A DNA stretch of 64,000 bases from positions 234,001 to 298,000 of the forward strand of contig JAFEUB010001199.1 in NCBI GenBank assembly GCA_024529925.1, in the 5' to 3' direction. The position numbers were made by a program, and so were the translations under genes. Source of the DNA: Ophthalmolycus amberensis (lineage: Eukaryota > Chordata > Actinopteri > Perciformes > Zoarcidae). Within the stretch, counting starts at the first letter, position 1. Each line of letters starts with the position of its first letter. Below the pieces are notes generated by a model. It ran no database searches, was not told the DNA's origin, and saw only the letters and a program-made list of their open reading frames with translations. This document shows positions 1 to 12,345 of this stretch, one piece after another.

Positions 1-1382
1 CAAGGTACAGTGAGTAGGGAGGCCGTGCCACTGCCATTTATAAACATACCTTGTCAGCTGATATACCAATGCCAATATCAACATTGTCTGTCAATTGCAT
101 GATAATCATGCATACAAGCTATTCAAATTGATGTTTTCATTTTAAACATAAATGTGGAAATGAAAATGAGTGATGGCCTATTAGTGCCACTGCCATGCAT
201 AAAGATACCTGTTATCTTGCATACAATACTGAACTATTACAATAATGGACAGATTGATGTTTAGAGATTTTTTTATTTTTTTATTTATTTTTTATTGTCG
301 AATTAACCAAATATTTCACGGACCCCCCTGTTGAAGACCTCTGCTCTAATCCATTCTGTTGCTCTATTTGATGTTAGCTGGTGGCAAGGACATTTGCGAT
401 AATGTAGCTACAACTTTATGGATTTCCAACACTTAAATCTCAAACATCAGGCTGTACTGATGGATATCATCTTGAAAATATATTCTCATGTATCGCATTA
501 CATCTCAAGGGGGGAGGTGGATACACACTTGTGCGTTAAGAGGTATTAATACACAGCGGTATTGCTCATTCGCAGGGAAAGGGGAATGTGTGTTTTCAAA
601 TCATGAAAAAGGTCCCAGAGCTGCGATTAGGCGTGGGACACCTGTTGCTTATCACAGTTTCCTATCAGGGAAGAGATTAGACCTAATCCTCTCAGAATTA
701 AAGTGTCGGTCCACTCTAGTCCAAACAACTTGTCTGCTCCAGTTCTCGTGAAATTTTACCACAACTGGTGTACATTCAGTTTCTTTCCCTAAATATGTTA
801 CGATGTTGATTTTAACTGTGTTGTGTTCAATCCCCAGCCGCCGCTGTTGTCAAATTCCTGCAGTAACACACGTGTTGTTGGATGGCTATGAAAGAGAGGG
901 TATTGTTTTTTCAGGTGCAGGCAGAGGGGTCAGATGGGGGAGGTATCCCATGATGTCTGACAGATCAGGGAGAGTGAGGGAGTGTGTTATAGGCCCAGTG
1001 TATTCTCCCATAGTTTTTAACTCACACACTGAACTTTGCTCATTTCACTTTTTAGGAAATAAAAACCCTGACGGCGGCTTGAGGTATTCATTACATGACT
1101 GGGTATCAAAGATTTGCTTTTGTGAAAGACAGAAAGTCCATTTATTTTTGCATTGTGGCACTCTGAAACAAAGGCATCTGCATTCTTTCCGTTTAGTGCC
1201 AGGCATCATACAAGTAAACGTATAATTTGATGAAAATACAACATGCGGTTGAGACTGAGAGGCCCTCTGGGTTGGGCTTTGGTCTCGCTGCTGCATCGCT
1301 CAGCTGAACAATGGGAAGATGTGTGATGTCTTAACCTCTCGACAGCTTGACCCCTGACTGGACGCTCACTTTGCTCCCACAG
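1..1382 (+). other. tmtc2: tmtc2 intron (3' part), no gene seen
   Basis: This stretch lies upstream of the first exon visible in the window and ends in a good acceptor (pyrimidine-rich tract, then CAG-like AG at 1381-1382). Reading frames here are short and match no family I recognise. The preceding exons of the gene are outside the window. No clear repeat was recognised. Confidence 0.6.
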
Positions 1383-1504
1383 GAGAGGCCTACATTAGAC
1401 TGAACAAGCTGACCGAGGCTGAACACTGGTACAGAGAATCCCTGCGAGCCAAGCCGGACCACATTCCTGCACATCTCACCTATGGCAAACTACTGGCTAT
1501 GACG
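1383..1504 (+). CDS. tmtc2: tmtc2 exon (TPR), first exon in window
   Basis: This internal coding exon is 122 bp long. The first two bases complete a codon begun in the previous exon (off the window), followed by 40 codons that start EAYIRLNKLTEAEHWY and end HLTYGKLLAMT. The pattern of Y..L, then TEAE.WY..SL, then KPDH is a tetratricopeptide repeat (TPR) followed by helix A of the next repeat. The acceptor AG is at 1381-1382 and the donor GTGAGA starts at 1505. The exon ends in phase 0, which matches the phase-0 start of the exon at 7407. TMTC2 is an ER membrane protein of the TMTC family. Family members are known to O-mannosylate cadherin ectodomains, and TMTC2 has been linked to ER calcium handling; its TPR region faces the ER lumen. 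The assignment rests on the sequence of the joined C-terminal exons, not on this exon alone. Confidence 0.88.
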
Positions 1505-2722
1505 GTGAGACTTTAAATTTCGTCCTCACTCGTTCTACCTTTGAGGCGAGACACTTTTTTCCCTTTGAAAGAAGAAATGACATATTCTTTTTCTCATGGA
1601 TATTTTTTGCCGACTGTATCAAAGCGGTGACGTTGTCTCAACTTTTTGTTTCCCTGAACCGCTTCTCATTCTCTGCCTGTGCTCACTCTCCTTTTTATTA
1701 CACTCCCTTTCATCTCCGCTGGCTTTTCATCAGTCCTCTCCAGCTCTTTACTGATAGTTCCTAATGTCCTTCTCAAGTCTCTACAGTTAATCAATAGTGT
1801 GTGGGTGAGAGAGAGGGAAACGATTGGAAGATAGTGGGCATGAGAGAGAAGGTTGTCACGTTGTGTTTCTCAAGATGCTCCTGTCTGAGCTGGGAATAGG
1901 ACTTCCTGATTAAAAACCTTGTCCTAGCAGCCTGTTGTTTTGGTCCTATAGGGTTTTAAAGAAGTAGCTCAAAAAGCTGCATTCACAACTTTGAACCAAC
2001 AGATATCAGGCATTTGGCATGCTTGTAACGTTGCTCTGCAAAATAAAGAATTGAAATATCTAAAGAAACAAATCAGCATCTGCCCAGCATTTTCCAAGAC
2101 GGAGATAATATCCTGTCAGGGTCGCACAGCTGACCTGTGTTTCAATAACCAAAGAAAGTGCCGTCTATGCGGGGAAGGTCACGGGGGCAGAAACAGTTTC
2201 CAGCGTCGCCGGGTTGACGAGGAGATGGTCACGTGGTCGGGTCGTACAGTCGTCCGTTAAAGATCGCAGCTAGATAGGCGTATTTGGAGTAGATGCTGAC
2301 CGAGGGGAGCAGTTAGAGCTGAGAGAGACCGTCGGAAGAGAAATAAACAAATTAGAAGAAGAGTTGCACAGAAGGTCAGAAGGAGGGTGGAGGCCCTTCT
2401 CTTCAGCTCGTACGCCTCTCTCACACAGTCTGGGCCCTAATGAAGAGACGGCAATGTGTTCGATAGCCTGCGGCAGCAGCTGGAATTCCACAGAGAGGCT
2501 AGAGTCTTCCTGGCCCCGTCCCTTTTCATTTCCCTTATGGAAACACAGTCTTCTTTTTATTTGTCGTCTTTCCAAAATTATGAGTTTTGTGTTTCACAAC
2601 TGATATGCGTGGAAGATTTTTGCTCGCACATCGGTTACAGAAACTGGCTGGAAAATCCAAGAATTAACAATTTTTGTCAGTTTTTATATCGGAGCTTTAT
2701 TTTAAGCCCATAGGAAGGAATA

Positions 2723-3310
2723 GTGTGGCGTTTTGGGAAATATGCCTGTTTTCTTTCCTGCCGAGAGCTCGATGAGAAGATTAATACCGCTCTCTATCTG
2801 CACATCAAATATGAAGCTACGGCCAGCAGCTGGTTAGCTCTTAGCTTCAGGATTGGCTCTGTCTACAACAAAAATCCACCCACAAGACTGCTTCTTGGCA
2901 AGGATTGGCAAGTGACTTCTGGCTATAACACATAAAATATATGCTTAAAAAGACATTTAGGGAAATGCACTTCTTCGTGTGATTAAAAAAGTGTGACATT
3001 TCGCTTTGTTGCGGAGAGTTAGATGAAGCTTGATACCACTCTCATGTCTGTACAGTAAATATGAAGCTACCACCAGCAACATTAGCCTAGCTTAGCATTA
3101 AGACTGGCAAGAAGAGAAAACAATTAGACTGTCTCTGTCCAGCAAAAAGTTCACTTATTAACATGTTCAATCTTGGTTATTAAATCCACACAAAGGTGTA
3201 AACAACTAGGCAGGTCTTGTTGTCTTTGGAGAGTCTTACAGTCTTTATGCTCAGCTAAGCTAAGCTGCACATACAGGAGAGTGGTATTAATCGTTTCATC
3301 TAACTAATTT
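2723..3310 (+). repeat. Foldback dispersed repeat, about two degenerate copies
   Basis: Two adjacent forward arms carry the same string of landmarks: a TTTTGGGAAAT-like start, GAGAGCTCGATGAGAAG or GAGAGTTAGATGAAG, then ACC(A/G)CTCTC, AATATGAAGCTAC and CAGCAGCTGGTTAGC. The first is at about 2723-2900 and the second at about 2950-3110. They are followed by a reverse-oriented arm at about 3240-3310 (TCTTTATGCTCAGCTAAGC, then GAGAGTGGTATTAATCG and TTTCATCTAAC). The same landmarks recur at 9672-9760 and 47385-48905. The family is one I know as common in percomorph fish; the copy boundaries are approximate. Confidence 0.6.
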
Positions 3311-3607
3311 CATCTAATTTGATAATTGTGTAGATTCTTCCTCATGTGTGTCATAAATGCGTGGCTCAATCATTTCATTGCATCGCGTATCGTCTGTGAA
3401 GAAGTCTTACTGTTGTAGTGTAGATCATTGTGTTTAAATGAAATAGAGCTCCAGCACCATACTAGAGTGATGTTCCCATCCGTAGACAGTAGGGGTGTAA
3501 CGGTACGCGTATTCGTATTGAACCGTTCGGTACGAGGCTCACGGTTCGGTACGCATGACTAACCGAATACGTTTGAAAAAAAAAAAGTTTTTTTTGTTTG
3601 TTTTTTA

Positions 3608-3660
3608 AACCTTTATTTAACCAGGTAGTCCCATTGAGATTAAAAATCTCTTTTGCAAGA
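3608..3660 (-). repeat. LINE 3'-end fragment inside the MITE
   Basis: The stretch CTTTATTTAACCAGGTAGTC followed by CCATTGAGATTAAAAATCTC is, on the minus strand, the end of a fish LINE; it reads ...EIFNLNGTTWLNK. It lies inside the hAT-type MITE, so it was either captured or inserted there. Only about 50 bp is recognisable. Confidence 0.45.
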
Positions 3661-3735
3661 TGTAAGTAACAATACAAGATGTAAGCAAGATGTAAGTAAC
3701 AATACAAGATGTAAGCAAGCTGTAAGTAACAATAC
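3661..3735. repeat. 30-bp tandem repeat, 2.5 copies
   Basis: The unit begins TGTAAGTAACAATAC and continues AAGATGTAAGCAAGA or AAGATGTAAGCAAGC. Copies are at 3661-3690, 3691-3720 and a half copy at 3721-3735. It sits in the middle of the hAT-type MITE. Confidence 0.85.
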
Positions 3736-5246
3736 TAGATAACATTAAGGAGCAGCTTTTGTTTTTTATGCTTATGTGTTGCTAAGAAGACACCCCAGAA
3801 GATGGGTCACTCAGGTATAGTTCCATCATTGTTCAAAGTCAAAGAATAACTTCATGATGTTAGTTGTAATGAATAAATATATTTTAAAATCAAGTACATT
3901 TCTCTGGCATTTATAGTTTTCTACTGTACGGAAACGTACCGAACCGTGGCTCCACTGTATCGTACCGAACCGTGAGTTTTGTGAACCGTTACACCCCTAG
4001 TAGACAGACTAATGGTCAGCTTGAAGAATAGTTCAGCTGACACCACAGACAAAAGCCGCTCTGTATACAAAAGCCATCGGATATCAAAGACTATCTGAAA
4101 CCCAACGCTGTCAGTGAGGACAGTCAACAGGAACAACACTATTCTTTAGAGGGGAGTGTTCAGACTCGGTGAAGTGGACTCGGGGAAGTCGGGGCCGTTA
4201 AGAGAAACTCATTTCATATAAGAAAGTGTTATTGATTTTGGAGGAAAGTAGAGCTCAAACCTGCAGGGATGAATCGCTGTAAATCTCTGAGCGTGATGAA
4301 TGGTGAGCCCTCGTGATTCTGTGAGTGCACATAATGCCAAAGGAACTTAGTTGTTTGCACAAGCTTAAGAGCCTCTTTATCCATAAGAAAAATATGAAAT
4401 GCATTGGAAAGTTTCTACAAATGAATTCAAAGTTAGGGTACCACTTCATGTATTCTCTTCCTGTTGTAGCTGTGGCCTCTGTGCCTGATGACAACATAAT
4501 TTAAGTGTGATCAAAACCAGCGCAGGATGTTGACCTGCCCAACAGCCCCCTCTCCTTTCTACCCCGATACCTCCGCACTCATTGTGGCACCACTGTGAGT
4601 GATGAAGAAACTTTAGATACTGTCAGGGTTTTCTTTTTTTTGAGGTTCAGATCCCCCGTGGGGGAGGTGGAGAGACTTCGAGATGGGGCTTGGCAGCAGG
4701 GTCAGAGAAGGGTGAGGGGAGGACGGTGGAGCTGAACTGGTTACAGAGAGCAACAAGTTGCTGTGATTTGTGGATGTGGGGAGGAAGGGAGAGTTAATAA
4801 CCCAGATCAGTATCGTCCTCCCCCCCTGCTTCGCTGACCCCTCCACGCCTCCGCTGACACCCCCGGAGATCAGGATGTGATTCGGGCTCTCGTCACAAAC
4901 CCACGGGTCAGAGATGGACCCGGCCGTCCCTGATGCTTGCAATATTGGTTTCAGTCATCTACTTGTCATTTCCTCAGCTAATACGATGCATACGATTATG
5001 CACATTCATAATCACCTCGGCGTCCACAGAGCCCGGCTGCATCTGCAGTTTATCTGATGTTATCAGGAGATTTGAGGGTGTCAGGCACGCACTAATATTC
5101 TCAGCATGTGTGTGACCGAAGGGAGGATATTGTATCCACACAACGAGCTCACTAGAATGAGAAGTGGATATATTTAATGGAAAGTGTGGTTTGAAGGGTG
5201 GTTGGTATTTTGTTATTGACTTCCTATATTATTTTTGTGTTTTCCA

Positions 5247-5266
5247 CCCCCCCCCCCCCCCCCCCC
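5247..5266. repeat. Poly-C run (20 C)
   Basis: Twenty consecutive C bases are followed by TCCCC. This is a homopolymer tract in a tmtc2 intron, and its length is prone to sequencing error and polymorphism. Confidence 0.95.
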
Positions 5267-6939
5267 TCCCCAAGCTAGTGGTGCTTTTAATTTAAAAAAG
5301 AGGGAGGGTCAAGAGATGTGGAAAATACCTGATGGGTACAACCACATTCAAGACCAGACCCAAGATCCTGAACTTGGTTTTGCTGCAATATATTCTTTTT
5401 ATTATGTGCAACACATTGGCTATACATCTTTTCCTTTTTCCCAAATGGATATCTTTGCTGCAACGAACAACACACACTGTATGGACATGGAGGTTTGGCA
5501 CAGTCAGAGAAAGAAAGAGAGACATTTCAGATAAATTACGTTTGAAGCTGATCCAAGAAGAAAACAGCTGCGGGAAACGCAGCAGTTTGGTGGCACAAAG
5601 AATAAGAGAAAGTTAATTTCTCTCCCTGTCCCACGCAGTTTTTTATCCCTTTTCGATGATAAGTGGTGGAGTAATTAACTCACATTGGGTTGGACGCATT
5701 GGCGTGATTGACGTTGCTGAGAAAAACAATAACAAGACGATTGAGCATCAGTGCTGGTTGGGTTTCATGATTTTTCATGGAGACATACAGGTGAGCCAAA
5801 TGCGTTGTAATCCAATAATTTGAAGATGAAATACAATGCAGTTGGCTGTGTTTTAAAAAAAACAACGATACAACAGCAACTGTAACAAATTGCCTCTCTA
5901 GGGATTAATAAAAACTGCAATAGGATGAGAATAGAGCAACTTGTTACTTCTTGAGGTCCTAACTGCCATATATCTTACTCTGGGCATGATGTCCATTAAT
6001 ATACTTAGACGTGTCATAGTATAAATCCGCCGACCACTTACAACTGCTCAACTCACTTCAATGTGTGAAAGCTTTATTCTGAGGTTTAATAAACAGACGA
6101 AGGCCTCTGTTATTATAAAACCAGCTGGCCCTCAAACTTACACATTCCTACATCTGTGAATACGAGTACAAAAATACACAGCGAGGATGCTTTTCAGCCT
6201 GGAACTGTGATCGCTACTTGGACACCATCAACTCTACTAAACATATACTTAGCCCAGGCTTGATTTTCCGCAGCATCAAGGGAAACCCCACTCATATATT
6301 TCCATTCGAAAATTATGTATTTATTGAATCTACAGCCCACTGAAAAGGTATACGCTGGACTAAGTGTATGTCATTATTGCTACTCTGCACTGATTGGATT
6401 TGAGCCCATTCTTTCGATTTGACTAAACTGAAGCATTTGCTGTATTTCACGCTGAGTTTATATACATTATTTCTCCTGGCTTATGCAATTTGATCCTCCA
6501 TCATTTTTGACGATTTTGAATTTTCCCTCAAGCGTTTAAAGGACTTGACACAACTCCAATTTACCAATATACTTTATGTTTTATTCATGCAAAGGCATCC
6601 TCTTGTAGTGAAACACACACTAATGGCTGCATTGTCAATGCTAAAACATCAGCCGTTAGAGATGAGTGTGCATTGTTAATTGTTGATCAGATGGTATCTG
6701 GTGCCCTACTGAGAGCAGGGATGTGACAAAGTCCCAGCTGGCACCACGATTGGCCAGCTGCTCTGTTCCGTTTGAGCTATGATTGGTTACGTGTCACAGT
6801 CTGAAGGACCTGAGGGAGCTCTTCAGCTCCTCAGGCCTTCAGTGATGCTTCTCTTCATCATGCTATGCTCACCCTCTCCCTGTATGGATTCTTTTATCCG
6901 TCTAAAAGCTGGTGCAACACACAGATTAAAAAAAACCAT

Positions 6940-6963
6940 TGTGTGTGTGTGTGTGTGTGTGTG
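6940..6963. repeat. (GT)n microsatellite
   Basis: A short dinucleotide repeat of about 12 GT units within a tmtc2 intron. Confidence 0.95.
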
Positions 6964-7406
6964 CGCCATGCACCTCTGTGCTTGTGTGAGCCTAAAGATC
7001 CCTATAGATACTGTATATGATCACCCTCAACATTTCTGTCTCTTTCCTCTCCTCTCGCTCCATTTCCACCCTCTGCCTTGCTTCATAGCACTCAGGGCCA
7101 CACACTGCCAATCTGTGGTCATGCTCTGGAAGTGTTACTTGCACGGATAAAAGTGTGTAATGAATGAGCCTGTTCTGCTGTGCCAGGCCTGACAGCGTGC
7201 ACTTTGACAGGACGACACACGAGCTTGAAAGAAACAACACTTGCGGTCCATTTATCAAGATGTATTGTGAAAGTAGGTCTGCGGCTTGGAGAGGGACATT
7301 AGCTATACTGGAAGATATTTTTGCTGTTGAGTGCAGCATTTTTATTATGAGTAGTTTCGAGGAGCAGTTGAAACAATAATGACGCCGTTTCATTCGTCCC
7401 TCTCAG

Positions 7407-7488
7407 GGGCAGAAAACAGAAGCGGAGCGGTACTTCCTGAAGGCCATCCAGCTCGATCCCGCAAAAGGCAACTGCTACATGCATTATG
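7407..7488 (+). CDS. tmtc2: tmtc2 exon (TPR)
   Basis: This 82-bp exon starts in phase 0 after acceptor CTCTCAG and contributes 27 codons plus one base. It reads GQKTEAERYFLKAIQLDP and then AKGNCYMHY. The signature G...EAE.YF.KAI.LDP is helix B of a TPR followed by the start of the next repeat. The donor is G|GTAAGT at 7489, a near-perfect match to the consensus. The leftover G joins the GT at the start of the exon at 8929 to make a Gly codon, so the reading frame is preserved. The intron before this exon splits the TPR between its two helices. Confidence 0.92.
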
Positions 7489-8928
7489 GTAAGTACCGAG
7501 TTTTTTTGGGTTTTTTTTTACCTTTACCTGTCTTTATCTTTAAATCCTCAAATATATTATTTGTCAATTCAACACATACATGATGCACTCGAGCACAAAG
7601 GCAGGAACTTCCACAGCTTGGCAGGTTGTTGGCTGACCCCTTTGCCATCTCTTCCCCTGATCAGTCACTGTGTCAGTCTGTACGTGGTCAGTATAGATCC
7701 CATCGGTAGAGGACGATTTCCTCAGATTGTTCTCTTTGATTTGATGAAAATCTCTCTTAGCTTACATTATTTACATACGACTTGAAGTTGCAGTGTTACC
7801 TCTTTTTTTAAATTGAATTACTGCAATAGTAATATTGATTTTGAATAAGCCGACGAGTTAAATACTTCCGTCATTTAAAACCTTGTCTGTCTGAAGCAGC
7901 ATTTTACGATGAACTGAAGTGCGAGCTCGCTGCCGTTGCACCAGCTTGCATGTGACATTTAAAGCCATCAATACACCAGGTGGATGGTGGATTTCTTGCA
8001 TTTTCCCGAAGTACTTTATTATGTCTAAGTTGTCCCCTTTAAAGGTTAATGACTCATTTCAGAGGCAAAGAACGGAATATAGATAGACGTGCAATTGATG
8101 AATGATTAAAGGTGGAGCATCCCCGTGATGCAAACTGATTTCTTATTGGCTCAGACACAAACCATCCATTTATTACAGTACCTTATTCTGATCAGGACTG
8201 GCTGCTAGAAGTTGTGTTTTTGATAGTTGCTGACCAGAAAAACCCAAAAGCTCAAGTTCCCCACTGTACTGTACTGGATCTTCCAATATTCCCTTAAAAG
8301 TCCCGCTGTTACATGATGAACAAAGGATTACAGTACCAAAGTCTGTACACATAGCTTTGTAAATTATAAAAACATTCCACCCTCTGAAGACTCACTTTAC
8401 ATCCGTCTCTCACCTTAGGCCTGTACTCATGGCTCCAGTTTCATCCGCAGTTATTAAGGAAAATATGCTTATGGTTCACACAGTGGTTTAGCCTCCTGGT
8501 ACAGTAGTGGGGCTAACCAAAGTCAACAGGGTATTCATTCCTCTCTAAACCTGGCCCTGACCAAGCGGTCCGACCTCTGTTCAGAGCCCTGTCGGGCTTC
8601 CACGATCCCGGCTCATTCTGCGGGTCCACAGAAGTCGACTCCAAACGCAGCCGCACCCGTAATAAGGCTCAAACCTTCCGCCAGGAACAGTTTCATCTTA
8701 AAGAAACCGATCTATCGAGGCCGGCTAACCCTGAACAAATGAGTCTGAGAGACGGCCGAAGAGCGACGGTACGTTGCACTCATATCTAGTATCGGCGTGT
8801 TATTTCAGGGGCAGGCCGGGCTGTTGCGCGACCAGGGCCAAAGGCAACACTTGTGTATCCCTCTGTGCCTCCGCAGGGATCCCTCAGCGTTTTTGTAACA
8901 GTAGTGCTGTTCTCTCCTGCCGCGCCAG
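7489..8928 (+). other. tmtc2: tmtc2 intron (1.4 kb)
   Basis: The intron runs from donor GTAAGT to acceptor CGCGCCAG. The last 450 bases or so (about 8450-8900) are visibly richer in G+C and CpG than the rest of the intron. I see no coding frame or repeat that I can name. Confidence 0.8.
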
Positions 8929-9043
8929 GTCAGTTTTTGTTGGAAGAGTCGCGGCTGCTGGAGGCCGCAGAGATGGCGGAGAAAGCCGCACGCCTCGACA
9001 GCAGGGAGTTTGACGTGGTCTTCAGTGCAGCCCACATGCTCAG
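8929..9043 (+). CDS. tmtc2: tmtc2 exon (TPR)
   Basis: This 115-bp exon begins with GT, which completes a Gly codon with the last base of the previous exon. It continues with 37 codons, QFLLEESRLLEAAEMAEKAA through to FDVVFSAAHML, and ends with AG, the first two bases of an Arg codon finished in the next exon. The pattern L.E..RL.EAAE.AEKAA.LD is a TPR, followed by helix A of another. The donor is AG|GTGAGT at 9044, an excellent consensus. The frame-preserving phases on both sides and the continuation of the 34-residue periodicity support the model. An alternative acceptor a few bases further in would break the frame. Confidence 0.92.
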
Positions 9044-9154
9044 GTGAGTGTTTGACCGGAACGATTCTGTAAAGACACTCCATGTGCTGTGATTCATTCT
9101 TTGTCGATGAGACTGGCTCGGGCCACAGTTTTCCATGGTTGAGTAGAAAGGCGG

Positions 9155-9155
<1 letters not shown>

Positions 9156-9201
<46 letters not shown>
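9156..9201. repeat. (TG)n microsatellite
   Basis: About 23 uninterrupted TG units lie about 110 bp downstream of an exon donor site. The tract is probably length-polymorphic. Confidence 0.95.
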
Positions 9202-9203
<2 letters not shown>

Positions 9204-9671
9204 AGGGAGGTCTACTGTCTGCACGGTTTATCCAGGGGGGCTTACACTGCTCCTCAGCCAGTGTGATTTACTTGGCTGTACTTTGTAATCCTCTTTTCTC
9301 GCCGCACCGCCAGCCGGAGAGAGCTGCTGGTTTGTCTTTGCATGCTGTGCAGCTATGTTTCTTCACGTGCTCGCTCTCACTCTCGCTGTACCCCTCTCTC
9401 ACTCCCGTCTCACTCTTTCCCCCGCTCGTCCTGGCTCATGCAGGAAAGTCAGCTTCCAAATCAGCGCAAGGCTCAGCTGATGAGCCTCAGCGGCAAAGCT
9501 TTAGCAGCCGGAGAAGCTGTTGTGTTTCTGAACAAAAGCCATGAGTGGGAGTTTGTAAATACAGCGATGTGCCAACTGACAGTCTGCTGCCCCACTGACT
9601 GAATAAACCTACAAAACGATGACCCTGTGGAGAGATTTCCTCCTTTAAACACATCAAAGGCCACTGAAGGC

Positions 9672-9760
9672 TTTTTTATTTTGGGACATATACATATTCT
9701 CTTTCTTGCAGAGTTAGGTGGGAAATTTGACACCGCTCTCAAATTTGCCAACTTTTATGT
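9672..9760 (+). repeat. Fragment of foldback repeat (forward arm)
   Basis: The landmarks TTTTATTTTGGGACATATAC, CTTTCTTGCAGAGTTAGGTG and GACACCGCTCTC match the forward arm of the family described at 2723-3310. The rest of the element is missing. Confidence 0.45.
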
Positions 9761-10404
9761 GGATGTCCAATCAGTGCTGACGGCAAATATAGTCTTCTGA
9801 AGCAATAAATCCCCAGTGCGTGCTATATTGTCAGAGAAAGCTGATTTCTCCTGCTGAGAAGCCGTGCCAGCTGTGCCTACATGCACCAGGACGCATTGCG
9901 TGCAAGTGGCGAGTTTGCATGAGTCTGATAAATAAACATTTTTACATCGAACAAATAAAGGGTTAATTGCCTTGTTAACACATTGTAAAACACTTCAAAT
10001 TGGACTGTGGGGAAAAAAAAAAAAATCACCAAAACTATTAGTCTGTTAGTCTTTCCACTATTCCAACAATCAGCAACTCTGAAATATATCCTTAATTCAC
10101 AGAATAAGATGTGAAGATATGCCGGCGCTACACGCTGTTTCTCTCTGCCGTCCGGCTGCCAGCTGAGCTGTGGCCCGTTGGCGACTCTCACTCCATCTCT
10201 GCTGGCAAATTACAGCCAATGTAGGCAACATAAACGATGGAACGATTTGAATATTGAATAGAACACTCCGAAGTTGGAATAGATGATTATCTTTTTCTAC
10301 TCATTCCATTGATATCGCACGGCAATAAGCAGCTGCCTGTAAAACCGAATCTGTCATATTTACACTTCTCGATCTTGGTTCAGATTAAACAAATGAGATA
10401 TAAC

Positions 10405-10523
10405 ATGTTAATTAGAGAGCTTTAAAGGTGCTGGTGGGTGGCTGCATATTTAGGATACAGTCAAGAGTGCTACTTTATCAATCTTCACAAGCGTTTACTA
10501 AAATGTCTAACTATTCCTTTAAG
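10405..10523 (-). repeat. Fragment of foldback repeat (reverse arm)
   Basis: The strings ACATGTTAATTAGAGAGC, TTTAAAGGTGCTGGTGGGTG and a closing AAAATGTCTAACTATTCC match the reverse arm of the foldback family, with its middle deleted. Confidence 0.45.
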
Positions 10524-12228
10524 ACCATGAACCCATGTCTTGAATCACCAGAGTTTGGTGTCTCTTGCACCAGCTTTCTGCATCGAGAGCCTCTTCCATG
10601 GCCCAGACCCCTGGCAGCTAAGGAGAGCTTCATGCAATGCTCGGGCTGGATGGGGTTCTCTGCCTGCTTGGCATGGGGTCCCACTCCTCCACAGCTCATG
10701 TTCTTTATGTGTTTGTCTTGGAAGCAAACACGGAAAGGCCCTCGGTCGGTGGGGACACGAGTGAATCTACGCGGGGGAAGGGAAGCGATTAAAAGGAGAG
10801 GCAGGCGCTCTCAGACGTACAAATGTCTTTTATTGCTCTCCCGGGCCGCTCGGTCTTTTGACCGTTCCAAACTAATAATTTCCTTCTACCTCCTTTGAAC
10901 AACGTTTTTTCTTTTTTCTCGTTTATAGTTTGAATGTTGGTCAGAAAAGGCCGGTTAGTGGTGAGGCAAATGGGGATGTGTTTATACTTCCCTTTAATGT
11001 GTCAAATGTCAGTGAAAGCCAAAAAATGACACTGTGACATCATATAGTAATGTTAAATCTGTATATTCACAGACAGCCGGTGGGGGGGAAATGAATCTCT
11101 AAAAGACAAACTCAAGCAGGTTATGCACTCATAGTTCACATCCTGGATTCCTATCCAAACCACATGTCTTACATAATAATATAATCGACCACATCTAAAA
11201 GATTACTGTATGTTACTGGCACGTCATGATGTCAGATATGCCAATTTGTGCATTTTTAGCCGTCCCAATTTCCAAAAAAGTGTATAAATTGCTAACCTTA
11301 TAATGGTAATAAAAGGATTACACCAGTTACATTACACTACACATGCAGGACTACCGTTGGGGCGGAGGTCTGTGTTCAGTGTAGCATTCTAACGAAAATA
11401 AAAAAATCTAACTCTGCACTCGTAACAGATGGGACGGCTGCGGTTTAAGCACAAATATCTGGCTGTCATTAGTATCTAACAATGTCACGCTTATAAGCAG
11501 GACTGTCAGTGCTCTGATTTGTGCATGCCTGGGGTTAATAGACCATCTCTACATAACAAGGCGTCAGGGTGAAAAGACGAGTGTTAAGTTGCTGATTTGA
11601 AATATGGTCAAGAGTTCTTTTCTAAGCAGATTTGTTGTTGTATTCCTACTCCATTTCCTGTCCTCTTCCTTATTCCTGTGCTCTTGCAGCCTCACACTCT
11701 CTCTCTTCCTTGGTTTTAAAGCCGGGCAGTGGTTTACATACTTGGCCTCCATTGTCTGCCCTGTGAGAACCCGCAGACAGCCCCAGGAGGTCCCGCTGCC
11801 CCTTTGCTCATGGTGTGGCAGCTCTCCAGCTCTCCTCTGATAATGTGATAATGATATTATACAATTACATTTTTTATTTTTTTTTTCTCAGGTTTGCACC
11901 TTCTAAATATCATACTGGCAAACAAACATATGGTTGTGGTTGGACATGAAACCCACATTTATAATCTCAGGACAAATTCAGTAACTCGCCTGGAATGGAA
12001 TTTTTTGGACCAGAGCTGGAAAACCAAAGAGCGGCGGCATGTTCGTCTGTATTTCGGAAGTATGCGACATGATAACATGCAGGATAACTTCTTCAAGATC
12101 AATGTTACACAAAAGACATTTGAGTCATGTCAGCATGATAAGGGATCGCCGTGTCAGTTGGTCCACCACATTGCTTACAGACTCAAATTTCTCAGCAACC
12201 ATCTGAATAATTACCATGGAACAGCCGT

Positions 12229-12345
12229 TCGTGGTTTCCAGAGGCTGAATCCTACTGACTTTGGTGATTCCCAGCATGTTAGCCTTGTCATTGTGAGCAT
12301 GTTAGCATGCTGCTGGAAGCATTTAGCCCTAAAACACTCTCACGT
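12229..12345 (+). repeat. TTAGCATGC-rich dispersed repeat, deleted copy
   Basis: The stretch contains TTTCCAGAGGCTGAATCC, ACTGACTTTGGTGATTCC, then AGCATGTTAGCC and GAGCATGTTAGCATGCTG. These are the beginning and end landmarks of a fish interspersed family of which longer copies lie at about 18060-18700 and 42490-42930. The middle of the family is missing here. Confidence 0.6.

Larger units (their letters stand above)
3490..3999. mobile_element. Non-autonomous hAT-type MITE with 8-bp TSD
   Basis: The left terminus reads TAGGGGTGTAACGG and the right terminus ends CCGTTACACCCCTA, a perfect 14-bp terminal inverted repeat. The similarity continues less perfectly inward through GTAC- and CGGTACG-rich sequence. 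The element is flanked on both sides by the same eight bases, GTAGACAG (3482-3489 and 4000-4007). An 8-bp duplication with a TAGGGGTG-type terminus is typical of hAT elements. The element is 510 bp and encodes no transposase, so it is a passenger mobilised in trans. It carries a piece of LINE tail and a 30-bp tandem repeat inside. Confidence 0.85.
1505..7406 (+). other. tmtc2: tmtc2 intron (5.9 kb)
   Basis: The intron runs from donor GTGAGA to an acceptor ending CTCTCAG. It holds a foldback-type dispersed repeat (2723-3310), a hAT-type MITE (3490-3999), a 20-base C run (5247-5266) and a short GT repeat (6940-6963). I see no supported gene in the remainder. Confidence 0.8.

Noticed and set aside
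8774..9224. Overlapping frames around the 8929-9043 exon on both strands
   Set aside because: They are shadows of the tmtc2 exon or extend through the (TG)n microsatellite; the spliced reading fits the TPR pattern.
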